NCBI GenBank assembly: GCA_934635385.1
Contig: CAKTZI010000013.1
Location: 20,160-84,159 of the forward strand
Direction: 5' to 3'
Origin: an uncultured Kiritimatiellota bacterium
Lineage (GTDB): Bacteria; Verrucomicrobiota; Kiritimatiellia; RFP12; UBA1067
Length of the DNA: 64,000 nucleotides
The translations under genes were made by a program, and so were the position numbers. Positions 9,008 to 17,010 of the stretch are shown piece after piece (position 1 is the first letter of the stretch; every line of letters starts with the position of its first letter). The notes under the pieces were generated by a model. The model worked only from the letters and a program-made list of their open reading frames with translations, did no database searches and had not been told where the DNA came from.

Positions 9008-9090
9008 GCCGGGGTGGCACAGTGGTTGACTGCGCCTGATTTGTAATCAGGATCCGCAAGGACGCGTCGGTTCGAATCCGACCCTCGGCT
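9008..9090 (+). tRNA. tRNA with Thr anticodon UGU and a class II-like long variable arm
   Basis: The cloverleaf closes well. The acceptor stem GCCGGGG pairs with CCTCGGC (9083-9089), the anticodon stem CCTGA/TCAGG encloses loop TTTGTAA with anticodon TGT at 9042-9044, and the T arm is GTCGG-TTCGAAT-CCGAC. Between anticodon and T stems lie 14 nt (9052-9065) that form a small hairpin, TCC-GCAA-GGA. The D loop AGTGGTTGA also looks like that of class II tRNAs. Ordinary tRNA-Thr has a variable loop of about five nt. The discriminator is T and CCA is not encoded. Anticodon assignment is firm; aminoacylation identity is uncertain. Confidence 0.88.
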
Positions 9091-9191
9091 CCCTGCCTCT
9101 CGTTCGCGAGAGACGGCTTCTTTTCCCGTTTCAGAAAAAACAACACCACATCTCGCCGAAATGGGTGTGCCAAAAATGTGCCAACACAAGC

Positions 9192-9220
9192 AAAAACCCT
9201 CAACTCCGAAGAATTGAGGG
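9192..9220 (-). terminator. Rho-independent terminator after tRNA-Leu
   Basis: On the minus strand, CCCTCAA (9220-9214) pairs with TTGAGGG (9203-9197) around a 10-nt loop and is followed by TTTTT. It lies just past the 3' end of tRNA-Leu. The hairpin is symmetrical enough to act weakly on the plus strand too, where it would follow tRNA-Thr. Confidence 0.7.
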
Positions 9221-9229
9221 CCTTTTGGC

Positions 9230-9314
9230 TGGTGCTCGGGGCGGGACTCGAACCCGCAAGGATCTCTCCACATGCACCTCAAGCATGCGTGTCTGCCAAT
9301 TTCACCACCCGAGC
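9230..9314 (-). tRNA. tRNA-Leu (anticodon GAG), CCA encoded
   Basis: Read on the minus strand, the acceptor stem GCTCGGG pairs with CCCGAGC and is followed by discriminator A and an encoded CCA (9232-9230). The anticodon stem CATGC/GCATG encloses the loop TTGAGGT with anticodon GAG. The long variable arm expected for leucine tRNAs is present, and the T arm GCGGG-TTCGAGT-CCCGC is canonical. It is convergent with tRNA-Thr on the other strand. Confidence 0.95.
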
Positions 9315-9330
9315 GGTGAAAACAGTGTGT

Positions 9331-9339
9331 AGTATATCA
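9331..9339 (-). promoter_or_regulatory. Extended -10 promoter of tRNA-Leu
   Basis: TGATATACT on the minus strand, 16 nt upstream of the tRNA 5' end, identical to the box of tRNA-Thr on the other strand. Confidence 0.7.
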
Positions 9340-9394
9340 TAACCGAGCCCTCCCGCGCAAGGGGGTATTTTGAATTCGCGACAGACGGACGCGG

Positions 9395-10456
9395 TCACGT
9401 TCCTTCGATCTGGGCGACGACGCGGGCGGCGGCGTCCGGCGTCGCGAGCGCCTTCATCTTCGCCGCCATTGCCGCGAGCGATTCGGGATGCTCGGCCTTG
9501 TGCCGGAGATAGCGGCAGACCGACGCCGCCGTGAGCTTCGCCTGCACGCCCTCGTCCGCCGCGCCCGCCGCCGCGAACGCCTCCGCGTTGAAGTGCTGGT
9601 GGTCGCGCACCGCGCTCGGCAAGGGGATCAGGAGCGCCGGCTTGCCGCAGGCCGCGAGCTCGAAGCACGTCGAGGCCCCCGCACGGGCGACGACGACGTC
9701 CGCCGACGCGAAGGCGTTCGCCATCTCGTCCTCGAACGCATGGACGCGCGCCGGCACCCCCGCCGCCGCGTAAGCGGCCATGACCTCGCCCTCGTCCTTC
9801 ACGCCCGTCTGGTGGATGACGTAGAGCGGCCGCGCCGACGGCTCGGCGGACAGATCCTTCTTGAGCAGCACGAGCGCCTTGGACAGCAGCTGGTTGACGG
9901 CGTGCGCCCCCTGGCTGCCGCCCGTCACGAAGACGACGAACGCATTTGGCGGGATGAACGGGAAGCGTGTCCCCGACGCGATGTCCGCACGCACCGGAAG
10001 CCCCGTGACGACGGTTTTCGCGCCCGGCAGGAAGCGCGTCGTCATCGCGAAGCTGATCGCGACCGTCTCGGCGAAGCGCGCGAGGAACTCGACGGCCTTG
10101 CCCGGCACCGTGTTCGCCTCGTGCAGGTAGACCTTCACGCCGCAGCTGCGCGCCGCGAGGACGGGCGGCAGCGACGAGTAGCTGCCCATCGCGAGGAGCG
10201 CGTCGGGCCGCGTCCGCCGCATCTCCTTGCGGCAGCGCAGGATCGACCGCAGGATCGCCAAGGCGTTCTTCGCCGCGAGCGGACGCGCCCCCGTCGAGAA
10301 CACCGCCCCCTTCCAGCGCTTCATCACGCTCGACTCGACGTCGCGGCCCGAATCCCAGACCGTGACCTCATGTCCGCGCTTCACCAGTTCCTCGGCGACG
10401 GCCAGGCCGGGGAACGCATGCCCCCCCGTGCCGCCGCAGGCCACCACAATCTTCAT
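9395..10456 (-). CDS. murG: MurG: UDP-GlcNAc transferase forming lipid II
   Basis: The 353-residue protein is a GT28-family glycosyltransferase with the usual MurG length. It transfers GlcNAc from UDP-GlcNAc to undecaprenyl-diphospho-MurNAc-pentapeptide at the inner face of the membrane. The N-terminal GGTGGHAFPGLAVAEEL loop, LAMGSYSSLPPVLAA, LHEANTVPGKA and the C-terminal VTGGSQGAHAVN, RAGASTCFELAACGKPALLIPLP motifs are all present. It is the last gene of the FmdB-pyrF-TPR-murG unit, starting 3 nt after the TPR gene ends, so it is not in a conventional dcw cluster. The third base of its start lies next to the preceding stop, indicating coupled translation. Confidence 0.96.
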   Translation of the reverse strand: MKIVVACGGTGGHAFPGLAVAEELVKRGHEVTVWDSGRDVESSVMKRWKGAVFSTGARPLAAKNALAILRSILRCRKEMRRTRPDALLAMGSYSSLPPVLAARSCGVKVYLHEANTVPGKAVEFLARFAETVAISFAMTTRFLPGAKTVVTGLPVRADIASGTRFPFIPPNAFVVFVTGGSQGAHAVNQLLSKALVLLKKDLSAEPSARPLYVIHQTGVKDEGEVMAAYAAAGVPARVHAFEDEMANAFASADVVVARAGASTCFELAACGKPALLIPLPSAVRDHQHFNAEAFAAAGAADEGVQAKLTAASVCRYLRHKAEHPESLAAMAAKMKALATPDAAARVVAQIEGT

Positions 10457-10459
10457 CTG

Positions 10460-11917
10460 CTACCAGTCCCTTTCGTTCGGCGGCAGCGGCGCCTTCCGCA
10501 TCCGTGCCTTCTTCTCCGCCTCGTGTTCGTCATTTCGTTCCTGCGCCTTCTTCAAGGTCGCCTCAAGCTCCTGATCCTCTTTCGACTCTTCCGGCTCGGA
10601 CTCGTCTTCCGACGGTTCCGGCTCCTGATCCTTCTGCGGATCCTGATCCTGCTTCTGCCCGTCCGGCGCCTGCTGCTGTTCCGGCGGCGGGTTCTGCTGA
10701 TCTTGATTCGGCTGCTGATCCTGTTGCTGCTTTTGCTGCTGATTCGGATTCTGGTTCGGATTTTGATTCGGCTGTTGGTTCTGTCCACCGCCCCCGCCGT
10801 TCGGGTCCTTCGGCAAGAGCGCGCGGATCTGCTCGATGACCGCGAGCGCCTTTTCCTGGTCGGGCGGCAGCGGCTTCTCGACGGAGCCCAGCTGCAGCTT
10901 CTCCAGCTCGGTCGCGAGCGCGGCGACCTTGGCCTGGTCTTCGGCCGTGAACGGCGGCCTGTTCGTGTCGCTCTGCGCCTGCTGCTCGTAGGCGCGCGCC
11001 CACGCGGGGAACTTCGCGCGGAAGCTCCGCGTGTAGTCGAGCGCGTCCTGCTGCCAGCCGCGTCCGTTGAACGCCTCGACGTCCAGCCAGGCATTGGACT
11101 GCGCGACCAGATCCTCGTCCATCGCCGCCGGCGGCAGGATCGTCTGCTTCAGGAAGCGCGTGAAGTCGTGTTCGACGTCCGACAGCGTCGCGTAGGCGTC
11201 CTCGTTCAGGTCGCCGAGTTCCGTCGCCGCCTTCTTCGTCTTCGCCTCGGCCTGCTCGACCTGCAGGAGAATCGTCGCGGCCTGTTCCTGGTTGGTGACG
11301 GACTGCACGATCGCCTCGCGGACGGGAACCCAGACGTCGGACAGCCTCTCCGCCTGCGCCGAGAGGCGGTCGGCGAGCGCGACGAGCCGCGCCGGCGCGT
11401 TCGTGCGGTACGTGCCCGAGTCGGACAGCAGCTGCCGCGCCTCTTTCGTTGCCGCGTGCAGAAGCGAGCCGGGGTCTTTTCCCTGCGCCGCCTGCAGAAT
11501 CGCGTTGATGCGCTTCGTCTCGCGAATCTCCGGCAGCTTGTCCGTCGCGCGCGTGAAGTTGCGGTTCGCCTTCGCGTCGTCGGGCGCCGCGCGAAGCGCG
11601 AGCTGCGCGGCGGCGGCGGCCTCTTCGAGGTCGCCCGCGTCATATGCGAGCTTCGCGACGACTTCCGCCGCGCGCGCGCCATGCGTCTGCGAGAGCATGA
11701 GCGGCTTCAGGACGCGCAACGCGTTCGTCACGTCACCGGCGCGGTAGAAGTCGACGCCCTGATTCCAGACTTCGCCGTCGGTCAACGCTGGCTCGTCGGC
11801 GAAAAGAGAGAAAGAGAAAGAAAATGCCGCGACAAGAGGGGCAAGAGCGACGCGAGAGATCGCCTCTCGTCTCTCTCGCCCCTCAAGTCTCTCGCGTCTG
11901 ATAATCTCTTTTCTCAT
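10460..11917 (-). CDS. Bat-like secreted TPR protein with Q/N-rich C-terminus
   Basis: The 485-residue protein starts at ATG 11917, which overlaps the pyrF stop (ATGA). A signal peptide is likely: a very basic N-terminus, then a hydrophobic stretch (VALAPLVAAFSFSFSLFA). Residues 50-140 look like TPR units, with a helical region to about 340. Residues 360-450 are low complexity: runs of NQNPNQ and QQQ, then acidic PEPSEDESEPEE. The conserved-looking tail is PLPPNERDW. TPR proteins with this layout occur with the BatA/BatB von Willebrand proteins in PVC and Bacteroidota genomes, but no MoxR or Bat partner is present here. The signal-peptide region is built largely from repeat family B (11831-11898). 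Confidence 0.65.
   Translation of the reverse strand: MRKEIIRRERLEGRERREAISRVALAPLVAAFSFSFSLFADEPALTDGEVWNQGVDFYRAGDVTNALRVLKPLMLSQTHGARAAEVVAKLAYDAGDLEEAAAAAQLALRAAPDDAKANRNFTRATDKLPEIRETKRINAILQAAQGKDPGSLLHAATKEARQLLSDSGTYRTNAPARLVALADRLSAQAERLSDVWVPVREAIVQSVTNQEQAATILLQVEQAEAKTKKAATELGDLNEDAYATLSDVEHDFTRFLKQTILPPAAMDEDLVAQSNAWLDVEAFNGRGWQQDALDYTRSFRAKFPAWARAYEQQAQSDTNRPPFTAEDQAKVAALATELEKLQLGSVEKPLPPDQEKALAVIEQIRALLPKDPNGGGGGQNQQPNQNPNQNPNQQQKQQQDQQPNQDQQNPPPEQQQAPDGQKQDQDPQKDQEPEPSEDESEPEESKEDQELEATLKKAQERNDEHEAEKKARMRKAPLPPNERDW
11831..11898. repeat. Family B word array, inverted pair, in the signal-peptide region of the Bat-like gene
   Basis: On the plus strand three 9-bp words (GACAAGAGG, GGCAAGAGC, GACGCGAGA; 11831-11857) are followed by a 5-bp spacer and then four inverted words (11863-11898), which read GACGCGAGA, GACTTGAGG, GGCGAGAGA, GACGAGAGG on the minus strand. 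The array is translated and leaves the frame open. It shares words with the array at 48447-48482. Confidence 0.75.
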
Positions 11918-12615
11918 TTCGCCCCTTCGATCTCGGCGAGAATCGCGCGCGCCGCCGCAACGGGATCTTCCGCCGCGAGGATTGGCCGCCCGACGACGAG
12001 GTGCGTCGCGCCGTCCCGCACGGCGTCCGCCGGCGTCGCGACGCGCTTCTGGTCGCCGACCGCCGCGCCGGCGGGGCGCACGCCCGGCGTGACGAAGAGC
12101 GTGCCCGCCGGCAGGGCCTTCGACAGCGCGCCGACCTCCTTCGGCGAGCAGACGAGGCCGTGCGCACCGTGCGCCGTCGCGAAGCGCGCCATCGCCGCGA
12201 CCTGCTCGGCCGGCGTGCGTCCGGCAATGCCGACGTCCGCGAGGTCGGCCTGGTCGAGCGAGGTCAGCACCGTGACGGCGAGGATCTTCGGCCCCTGCGC
12301 GCCGAACGCCGCCGCCGCGTCCGCCGCCGCCCGGATCATCGCCTGGCCGCCGACGGCGTGGATCGTCATCAAATCGACGCCAAGCTTGCCGCCCGACCGC
12401 ACGGCCCGCTCGACCGTGCGCGGGATGTCGTGGAACTTGAGGTCGAGAAAGACCTTCTTGCCGAGGTCTTTCACGGCGCGAACGACGTCCGGCCCTTCGG
12501 CCGTGAAGAGTTCGAGCCCGATCTTGTAGAAGCCGACGGGTTCGCCGATCGCCTTCACCTTCGCCACCGCCTCTTCGCGGGTCTGGACATCGAGTGCAAC
12601 AATGAGTTCGGCCAT
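11914..12615 (-). CDS. pyrF: Orotidine 5'-phosphate decarboxylase
   Basis: I choose ATG 12615 (233 residues, MAELIVALDVQ...), which has an AAAGGAA ribosome-binding site 8-10 nt upstream; the frame is open 51 codons further but not family-like. The enzyme makes UMP from OMP in pyrimidine synthesis. It shows LIVALDVQTREEA (substrate Asp), FYKIGLELFTAEGP (active-site Lys), KVFLDLKFHDIPRTVE with the catalytic Asp-x-Lys-x-x-Asp set, and the phosphate-binding VTPGVRP and VVGRPIL. Its stop overlaps the TPR gene start. Confidence 0.96.
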   Translation of the reverse strand: MAELIVALDVQTREEAVAKVKAIGEPVGFYKIGLELFTAEGPDVVRAVKDLGKKVFLDLKFHDIPRTVERAVRSGGKLGVDLMTIHAVGGQAMIRAAADAAAAFGAQGPKILAVTVLTSLDQADLADVGIAGRTPAEQVAAMARFATAHGAHGLVCSPKEVGALSKALPAGTLFVTPGVRPAGAAVGDQKRVATPADAVRDGATHLVVGRPILAAEDPVAAARAILAEIEGAK

Positions 12616-12629
12616 GTGAATCGTTCCTT

Positions 12630-12881
12630 TCAGTAGAGTTTCTCGTACGCGCCCTTGTCGACGCGCTTCAGGGTGTGGAAGCCCGCGCGCTTGGCGCGGT
12701 AGTGGAGGTCGGTCTTCGAGTGCGTCAGGCCGGGGGCCTGGATGACGCGGATGACCGGCACGCGGCATTTCGGGCAGTGGTCAAGCTTCGCCTCGTCGAG
12801 CGACTGGCGGATCTCGAACCCCTTTTTGCAGAGTTCGCAGCCCTTTTCGGGCTCTTTCGCTTCGTAAACGTAGATGGGCAT
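12630..12881 (-). CDS. FmdB-family zinc-ribbon protein
   Basis: The protein has 83 residues and starts MPIYVYEAKEPEKGCELC, the typical beginning of the FmdB/CxxC_CxxC_SSSS family. Two CxxC pairs (CELC and CPKC) should bind one zinc. Members are small putative regulators or RNA-binding proteins with no firm biochemical role. The C-terminal half is basic (HYRAKRAGFHTLKRVDKGAYEKLY) rather than the usual serine/glycine-rich tail. It is the first gene of the unit that continues with pyrF, 14 nt downstream, and has an extended -10 box 44 nt upstream. Confidence 0.85.
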   Translation of the reverse strand: MPIYVYEAKEPEKGCELCKKGFEIRQSLDEAKLDHCPKCRVPVIRVIQAPGLTHSKTDLHYRAKRAGFHTLKRVDKGAYEKLY

Positions 12882-12925
12882 GCTGGTGTCCTCTCTCCAC
12901 TCGTGCTTTCTTTTTTGTTCCGCAC

Positions 12926-12934
12926 ATTATACCA
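12926..12934 (-). promoter_or_regulatory. Extended -10 promoter of the FmdB-pyrF-TPR-murG unit
   Basis: TGGTATAAT on the minus strand, 44 nt before the FmdB-like start codon. Confidence 0.7.
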
Positions 12935-12952
12935 CAACGCCGCCCCCTGCGT

Positions 12953-13276
12953 TCACGGCTTCGTCGCGGCGGCGTTCAGCCGCCTGTGGTTGCGCTCCAG
13001 GTCGCGGATGAGCGCGTCGGTCTCCCGCGCGCGCTCCGTCTCGCCGGCCTTTTCGAGCCGCCGCTTCAGGACGCGCAGGTCACGCAGCAGATCGGCCGTC
13101 TGCTCGCGCTGCTGGATCGCGTGCTCCCGGCGCCCGACCGCCAGTTCGCCCCTGACGCGGGAGAGCACGTCCGGCTCGCGGTCGTCGCCGGAGAACAGGC
13201 AGCTCCCCACGAGCAGCAGGGCCAGCAGAATCCCCGCAACGAGGCAGCCGGACCCCAGTCTGACGTTCATTTCCAT
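12953..13276 (-). CDS. Small predicted lipoprotein with charged helix
   Basis: About 107 residues from ATG 13276, which has AAGG eight nt upstream; a GTG at 13285 and an ATG at 13270 are alternatives. An N-terminal hydrophobic stretch (GCLVAGILLALLLVGSC) ends in a possible lipobox, VGSC, suggesting lipid attachment at that cysteine. The rest is a long charged helix rich in R, E and L with heptad-like spacing (RDLRVLKRRLEKAGETERARE), probably a coiled coil in the periplasm. It is the last gene of the GHL10-MATE-truA unit, close behind truA. I do not recognise a family. Confidence 0.6.
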   Translation of the reverse strand: MEMNVRLGSGCLVAGILLALLLVGSCLFSGDDREPDVLSRVRGELAVGRREHAIQQREQTADLLRDLRVLKRRLEKAGETERARETDALIRDLERNHRRLNAAATKP

Positions 13277-13287
13277 GCCGCGCACCT

Positions 13288-14046
13288 TCAGTTCCCAAGG
13301 CCGCGATAGAACACCTTCCAGAGGAAAAGCCCGCGCGCGGGAGCCGTCTCGACGCGAGCCGTGCGCGGCGGATGCGTCGCCAGCAGCTCGCGCACGGCCT
13401 CCGGCCTCTCGTGGCCCTTGCCGACGGAAATGAGGAAGCCGACCATCGAGCGCACCTGCTTGTAGAGGAAGCCGTCGCCGCGCACGATGAACGTGTAGCG
13501 ATGCCCGGCCTTCTTCACGTCAAAGGAGAAGATGCGCCGCACCGTCGTCTCCAGCTCGCGGTTCGGGTTCGCGGCGAACGAGAGGAAGTCGTGTTCGCCG
13601 ACGAAGTGCCGCGCCGCCGCCTGCATGGCCGCGAGGTCGAGCGGACGGTGGCAGAACGTCCAGTAGGGCGCGAGGTGCGGCGGCAGGATGTCCGCCTGAT
13701 AGAGCTGGTAGCGGTATTCCTTCCCCTTCGCCGACAGCCGCGCGTCGAAGTCCTCCGCCGCATACGCCGCCTTCAGGACGCGCACCGCCTCCGGCAGCTG
13801 CGAATTCATCGCGCGCACGAGGTTCTTCGGCGGGATCGGCTTCGTCAGGTGGAAGTGGCCGACGAACCCGACGGCATGCACGCCCGCGTCCGTCCGCGAC
13901 GAGCCGAAGATGCGCACGGGCGCGCCCTCCAGATAGGCGAGGGCTTCCTCGACGACCTGCTGGATGCCGACGGCGTTCTCCTGGTACTGCCAGCCGGAGT
14001 AGCCGGTGCCGTCGTAGGCGAGGGTGACTTTGTACTTGCGTTTCAT
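13288..14046 (-). CDS. truA: tRNA pseudouridine(38-40) synthase
   Basis: The 252-residue protein starts at ATG 14046, overlapping the flippase stop (ATGA). The enzyme converts uridines 38-40 of the anticodon arm to pseudouridine. It carries VTLAYDGTGYSGWQYQ at the N-terminus, the catalytic-Asp motif GSSRTDAGVHA near residue 58, and FLYKQVRSMVGFLISVG in the C-terminal half, all typical of TruA. The frame stays open far upstream across the flippase gene, but that translation is a shadow. Confidence 0.96.
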   Translation of the reverse strand: MKRKYKVTLAYDGTGYSGWQYQENAVGIQQVVEEALAYLEGAPVRIFGSSRTDAGVHAVGFVGHFHLTKPIPPKNLVRAMNSQLPEAVRVLKAAYAAEDFDARLSAKGKEYRYQLYQADILPPHLAPYWTFCHRPLDLAAMQAAARHFVGEHDFLSFAANPNRELETTVRRIFSFDVKKAGHRYTFIVRGDGFLYKQVRSMVGFLISVGKGHERPEAVRELLATHPPRTARVETAPARGLFLWKVFYRGLGN

Positions 14047-15374
14047 GTCTGATGGGATGCGTGATGCGCCAGCGCCGCGTAGACGGCAAGCGTCACGCAG
14101 ACGGGGCCGACGAAGATCGCCGCGACGGCCATCGCCCAGCCGGGCACGCCGAGCGGCAGCAGCAGCGCGAGCGTCGCGAAGAGCGAGAGCGTGTAGGCGA
14201 TCTGCCCGCACATCACCGCCCCCGGACGCTTCCGCGCCGCCGCGATGCCCTCGACGCGCGCGCGGACGGCGTGGATGACCGCAATGAGCGCGTAGATGCC
14301 GATGACGAGCCGCGCCGTCGGCAGGATGCGCGCGGGCACGTTCTGGAACGTGCCGAAATACCAGTTCCCGACAAGCGGCGTCGCGAAGACGAGCGGGATG
14401 ACGCCGAGGCACAGCCCCGCGACGACGGCGTAGGCGAGCAGCCGCCGGTCGCCCGGCCACTCCGGCGTGAACTTGACGGACACCGTCTGCAGCTTCAGCG
14501 CGGCGAACGCGACGGGATTCGCGACGCCGAGCGTGACGTAGTGGATCGCCAGCATGTCCGCCGCGTTCGCCGTGCGCGCGACGAACGCCGCGACGACGAG
14601 CGGCGAGCTCGCGAGCAGGAAGCCGCCGAGCGCGAGCGGCAGCGTGAAGCGGAACTGCTCCGCGAGCAGCGCGGACGCGGGCGGCAGCAGCTCGGCGTGG
14701 CGGTCGAGGTCTTCCGTCGGCCGGTTCGGCAGAAGCCGCACGTAGGGCCGCGCGTAGAGCCACGTGAGCAGCGTCTCGACCCAGACGCCGACCGTCAGCG
14801 CGAAGAGCCCCCAGTACGGGCCGACGAGCCCGACGCGCGGGAAGACGACGGAGAACCCCAGCGTCACGAAGATGCGCGCCAGCGTCGCGTTGTTCGACTT
14901 GCCGCTTTCGAGGTTGTTGAAGAGCACGACCATCGGCACGTTGCGCACGAAGAACCCCGCGTTCATGACGACGCCGAAGAGGAGCGTCCACCGCGAGACG
15001 TCCGCCAGCGCCGGCGGCAGGTGGAAGAACCCCTCGAAGACCAGGCGGTCGAGCCCCGGCAGGGCCGGCACGCACTGGAGCGCGAGCAGCGCCGCCATCA
15101 TGAGCGCGTTGAGCCGCCTGAAGGAGACGTAGCCGAAGTACGTCTTCGCGAAGACGAGCCCCGTCGTGACGAGGCCGCCGCCGAGCGCCCCGATCATGAA
15201 CATGATCATCTGGCCCTGGCTGAAGGCCGTGAGCGCGTTCACGCCGTATTCGCCGTGCGTGACGATGCCGGCGACGAGCGGATAGGACAGCGACTGCGAA
15301 AACCCCTGCAGCAGCAGCGGGATGTAGAAGCGCGTCACGCGCCCGACCGAGAACCGAGGTGTGTCGTCCGCCAT
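14043..15374 (-). CDS. MATE-like integral membrane transporter or lipid-linked flippase
   Basis: This 443-residue protein has about 12 hydrophobic segments, with loops such as GNWYFGTF and LWKR-free basic stretches between them. The general layout resembles the MOP superfamily (MATE/Wzx): an N-terminal PLLLQGFSQSLSYPLVAGIV helix, an internal repeat starting near residue 240 (FRFTLPLALGGFLLASSPLVVAAFVA) and C-terminal small-residue-rich helices. Substrate is unknown. It is encoded between a GHL10 glycosidase-like gene (11 nt upstream) and truA (overlapping), so a role in exporting a glycan or lipid-linked intermediate is possible but unsupported. I see no family-defining motif beyond topology, so subgroup assignment is tentative. 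Confidence 0.6.
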   Translation of the reverse strand: MADDTPRFSVGRVTRFYIPLLLQGFSQSLSYPLVAGIVTHGEYGVNALTAFSQGQMIMFMIGALGGGLVTTGLVFAKTYFGYVSFRRLNALMMAALLALQCVPALPGLDRLVFEGFFHLPPALADVSRWTLLFGVVMNAGFFVRNVPMVVLFNNLESGKSNNATLARIFVTLGFSVVFPRVGLVGPYWGLFALTVGVWVETLLTWLYARPYVRLLPNRPTEDLDRHAELLPPASALLAEQFRFTLPLALGGFLLASSPLVVAAFVARTANAADMLAIHYVTLGVANPVAFAALKLQTVSVKFTPEWPGDRRLLAYAVVAGLCLGVIPLVFATPLVGNWYFGTFQNVPARILPTARLVIGIYALIAVIHAVRARVEGIAAARKRPGAVMCGQIAYTLSLFATLALLLPLGVPGWAMAVAAIFVGPVCVTLAVYAALAHHASHQT

Positions 15375-15385
15375 CGCCGTCCCTC

Positions 15386-16966
15386 CTACCAGATGCCGAG
15401 CTTCAGGTACGGGAAGATCGACTTCTCCAGCGTCGTGTCGAGGTCGAAGAGCGCCTCGCCCGCGAACCCGTACTTGCGCACGAGGTTGATCTGCTCGATG
15501 ACGCGCCGCGCGTCAAGCCGCGACTCGTTGGCCGTCACGCCGATGCCGACGATGATCCGCCGCGCGCGGCTGCGCGGCGTCGCCTGCAGGGCCAGCAGCT
15601 CCTCGAACGTCGCGTTCGACTCGGTGTAGTCCATCGGCACGAGGTAGTCCACGAGCCCCGCGTCGAGCCAGCCGTACCAGTCCTGCCCGACCGTCGCGAC
15701 ACAGGCCGGATACTTGCCGTAGACGGCGGCCGTGAGCCATTTCGGACGCTTCACGCGCCGCCGCGCCTCGGCGACGAACTGCGTGACGACGGTCGCCGCG
15801 TTCTTCGGCTTCGCCGCCGCGTCGCCCCAGCGCACGAAGTCGAGGTGAAGTCCGGCCAGCGACGGATAGCGCGCCTGCAGCTCGTCGAGCGCGGCGAGGA
15901 CGCGCGCACGCACCTGCGGATGCGACGGGGCGAGGTACTCCGTGAGCGCGCCCTTCGGCGTCTTCAGCCGCCAGCCGCGCCTTTGGTAGTCCTCCAGCGT
16001 CGCGGGCGTGCCGCGCGTCGCGGAGAAGCAGATCATCCAGGCGTGGACGCGGACGCCCGTCCCCCGCGCCGCCGCGAGGCAGGCGGCGAGCTGGTCGCCC
16101 TCCTGAACAAAGGTCTTCGAGCGCGGCAGCACGTCGCTCGGATAGTGGGCGAACGCCGCGCCCGCGACGTTGACGAAGAGATCCGTGACGCGCGCCTCGC
16201 GCAGGACGCGCAGCGTCTTCGCCCAGTCGCCGGGATAGAGGCCGCACCCCGAATGGTCCCACGTCGCGTGGATCTCGCCCGCACGCGGCACCTGCCGCAG
16301 CGCATAGGCCCGCGTCTCGGCGGCCTTCGCGCTCACGCGCCGGCGGTGCGCGGCCAGGCTCCACGCCGACGGATCGACCGCGCCGACGAGCGCCCCCAAG
16401 AGCCGCGCCTTCTGGTCCTCGTCGCCGTCCGCCAGGAGGACGTGCGTCATCCAGAACCCGGCGTCGGACGCGAGCCACGCCGGCTCGCCCGTGGAACGTC
16501 CCGCACGGTCGGCCCACGTCGCGATCACCCGCGAACGGCCCGCGACCGGGCGCGCGCGCTGGAGGACCGTGGACGTCTGCCGGATGGCGGCGGGCGCCCC
16601 CGCGAGCACCCCGGCGGCGAAGGCCATGCGGCTGTACGCGCCCGGCGCCGGCGCGGCGGCGTAGCCGACGGGCTTCACGCCCATCAGGTCGGCGAGCGCC
16701 GGCGACGCGGAATGGAAGACGACGAGCTTGCCGCCGCGCGCCCGGAAGTCGCGCAGCGTCTTCAGCTCCGCCGACGACGGGCTCGCAAAGCCGACGAGGA
16801 ACGCGAGGCGCTCCTTCGGGAGCGCAGACGGCATTTCGCGCGGCGTGACGACGCGCGCGGCGACCTGCTCCTGACGGAGCCACCGCTGCACGTGGTTCGC
16901 GAGCGACGTGTAGTACCCCGGATCGTGCGCGACGATGAGCGCGGCCAATAGAAGTGCGTTCAGCAT
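15386..16966 (-). CDS. GHL10-type glycosidase-like protein with N-terminal extension
   Basis: The 526-residue protein has two parts. Residues 1-240 contain a short hydrophobic start (MLNALLLAALIVAHDPGYY) and a region resembling a beta-galactosidase-like trimerisation fold or flavodoxin-like alpha/beta segment. Residues about 245-526 form a TIM-barrel-like domain of the GHL10 (DUF187) type: TWDHSGCGLYPGDWAKTL, VTDLFVNV, VHAWMICFSATRG, LAGLHLDFVRWG and DYLVPMDYTESNATF follow the order of barrel strands with the acidic residues expected for a glycoside hydrolase. GHL10 proteins are thought to act on cell-wall or surface glycans. It heads its operon behind an extended -10 box. Confidence 0.75.
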   Translation of the reverse strand: MLNALLLAALIVAHDPGYYTSLANHVQRWLRQEQVAARVVTPREMPSALPKERLAFLVGFASPSSAELKTLRDFRARGGKLVVFHSASPALADLMGVKPVGYAAAPAPGAYSRMAFAAGVLAGAPAAIRQTSTVLQRARPVAGRSRVIATWADRAGRSTGEPAWLASDAGFWMTHVLLADGDEDQKARLLGALVGAVDPSAWSLAAHRRRVSAKAAETRAYALRQVPRAGEIHATWDHSGCGLYPGDWAKTLRVLREARVTDLFVNVAGAAFAHYPSDVLPRSKTFVQEGDQLAACLAAARGTGVRVHAWMICFSATRGTPATLEDYQRRGWRLKTPKGALTEYLAPSHPQVRARVLAALDELQARYPSLAGLHLDFVRWGDAAAKPKNAATVVTQFVAEARRRVKRPKWLTAAVYGKYPACVATVGQDWYGWLDAGLVDYLVPMDYTESNATFEELLALQATPRSRARRIIVGIGVTANESRLDARRVIEQINLVRKYGFAGEALFDLDTTLEKSIFPYLKLGIW

Positions 16967-16991
16967 GGGTCAAATCAGTCTTTGGCCCCGT

Positions 16992-17000
16992 ATTATACCA
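16992..17000 (-). promoter_or_regulatory. Extended -10 promoter of the GHL10-MATE-truA unit
   Basis: TGGTATAAT on the minus strand, 25 nt before the GHL10 start codon and 19 nt after the downstream-lying gph stop region. Confidence 0.7.
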
Positions 17001-17010
17001 AATGCGTCCG

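Noticed and set aside
9166..9184. TGTGCCAA direct repeat between the two tRNAs, considered as a phage attachment site
   Set aside because: It does not duplicate a tRNA 3' end, and no integrase is present.
8982..9203. Minus-strand frame of 73 codons
   Set aside because: It lies antisense to tRNA-Thr and contains the GRIRTDA-type sequence typical of misread tRNA genes.
9488..12529. Plus-strand open frame of 1013 codons
   Set aside because: It runs antisense to murG, the TPR gene and pyrF. The translation is arginine/leucine-rich noise typical of GC-rich shadows, with no domain.
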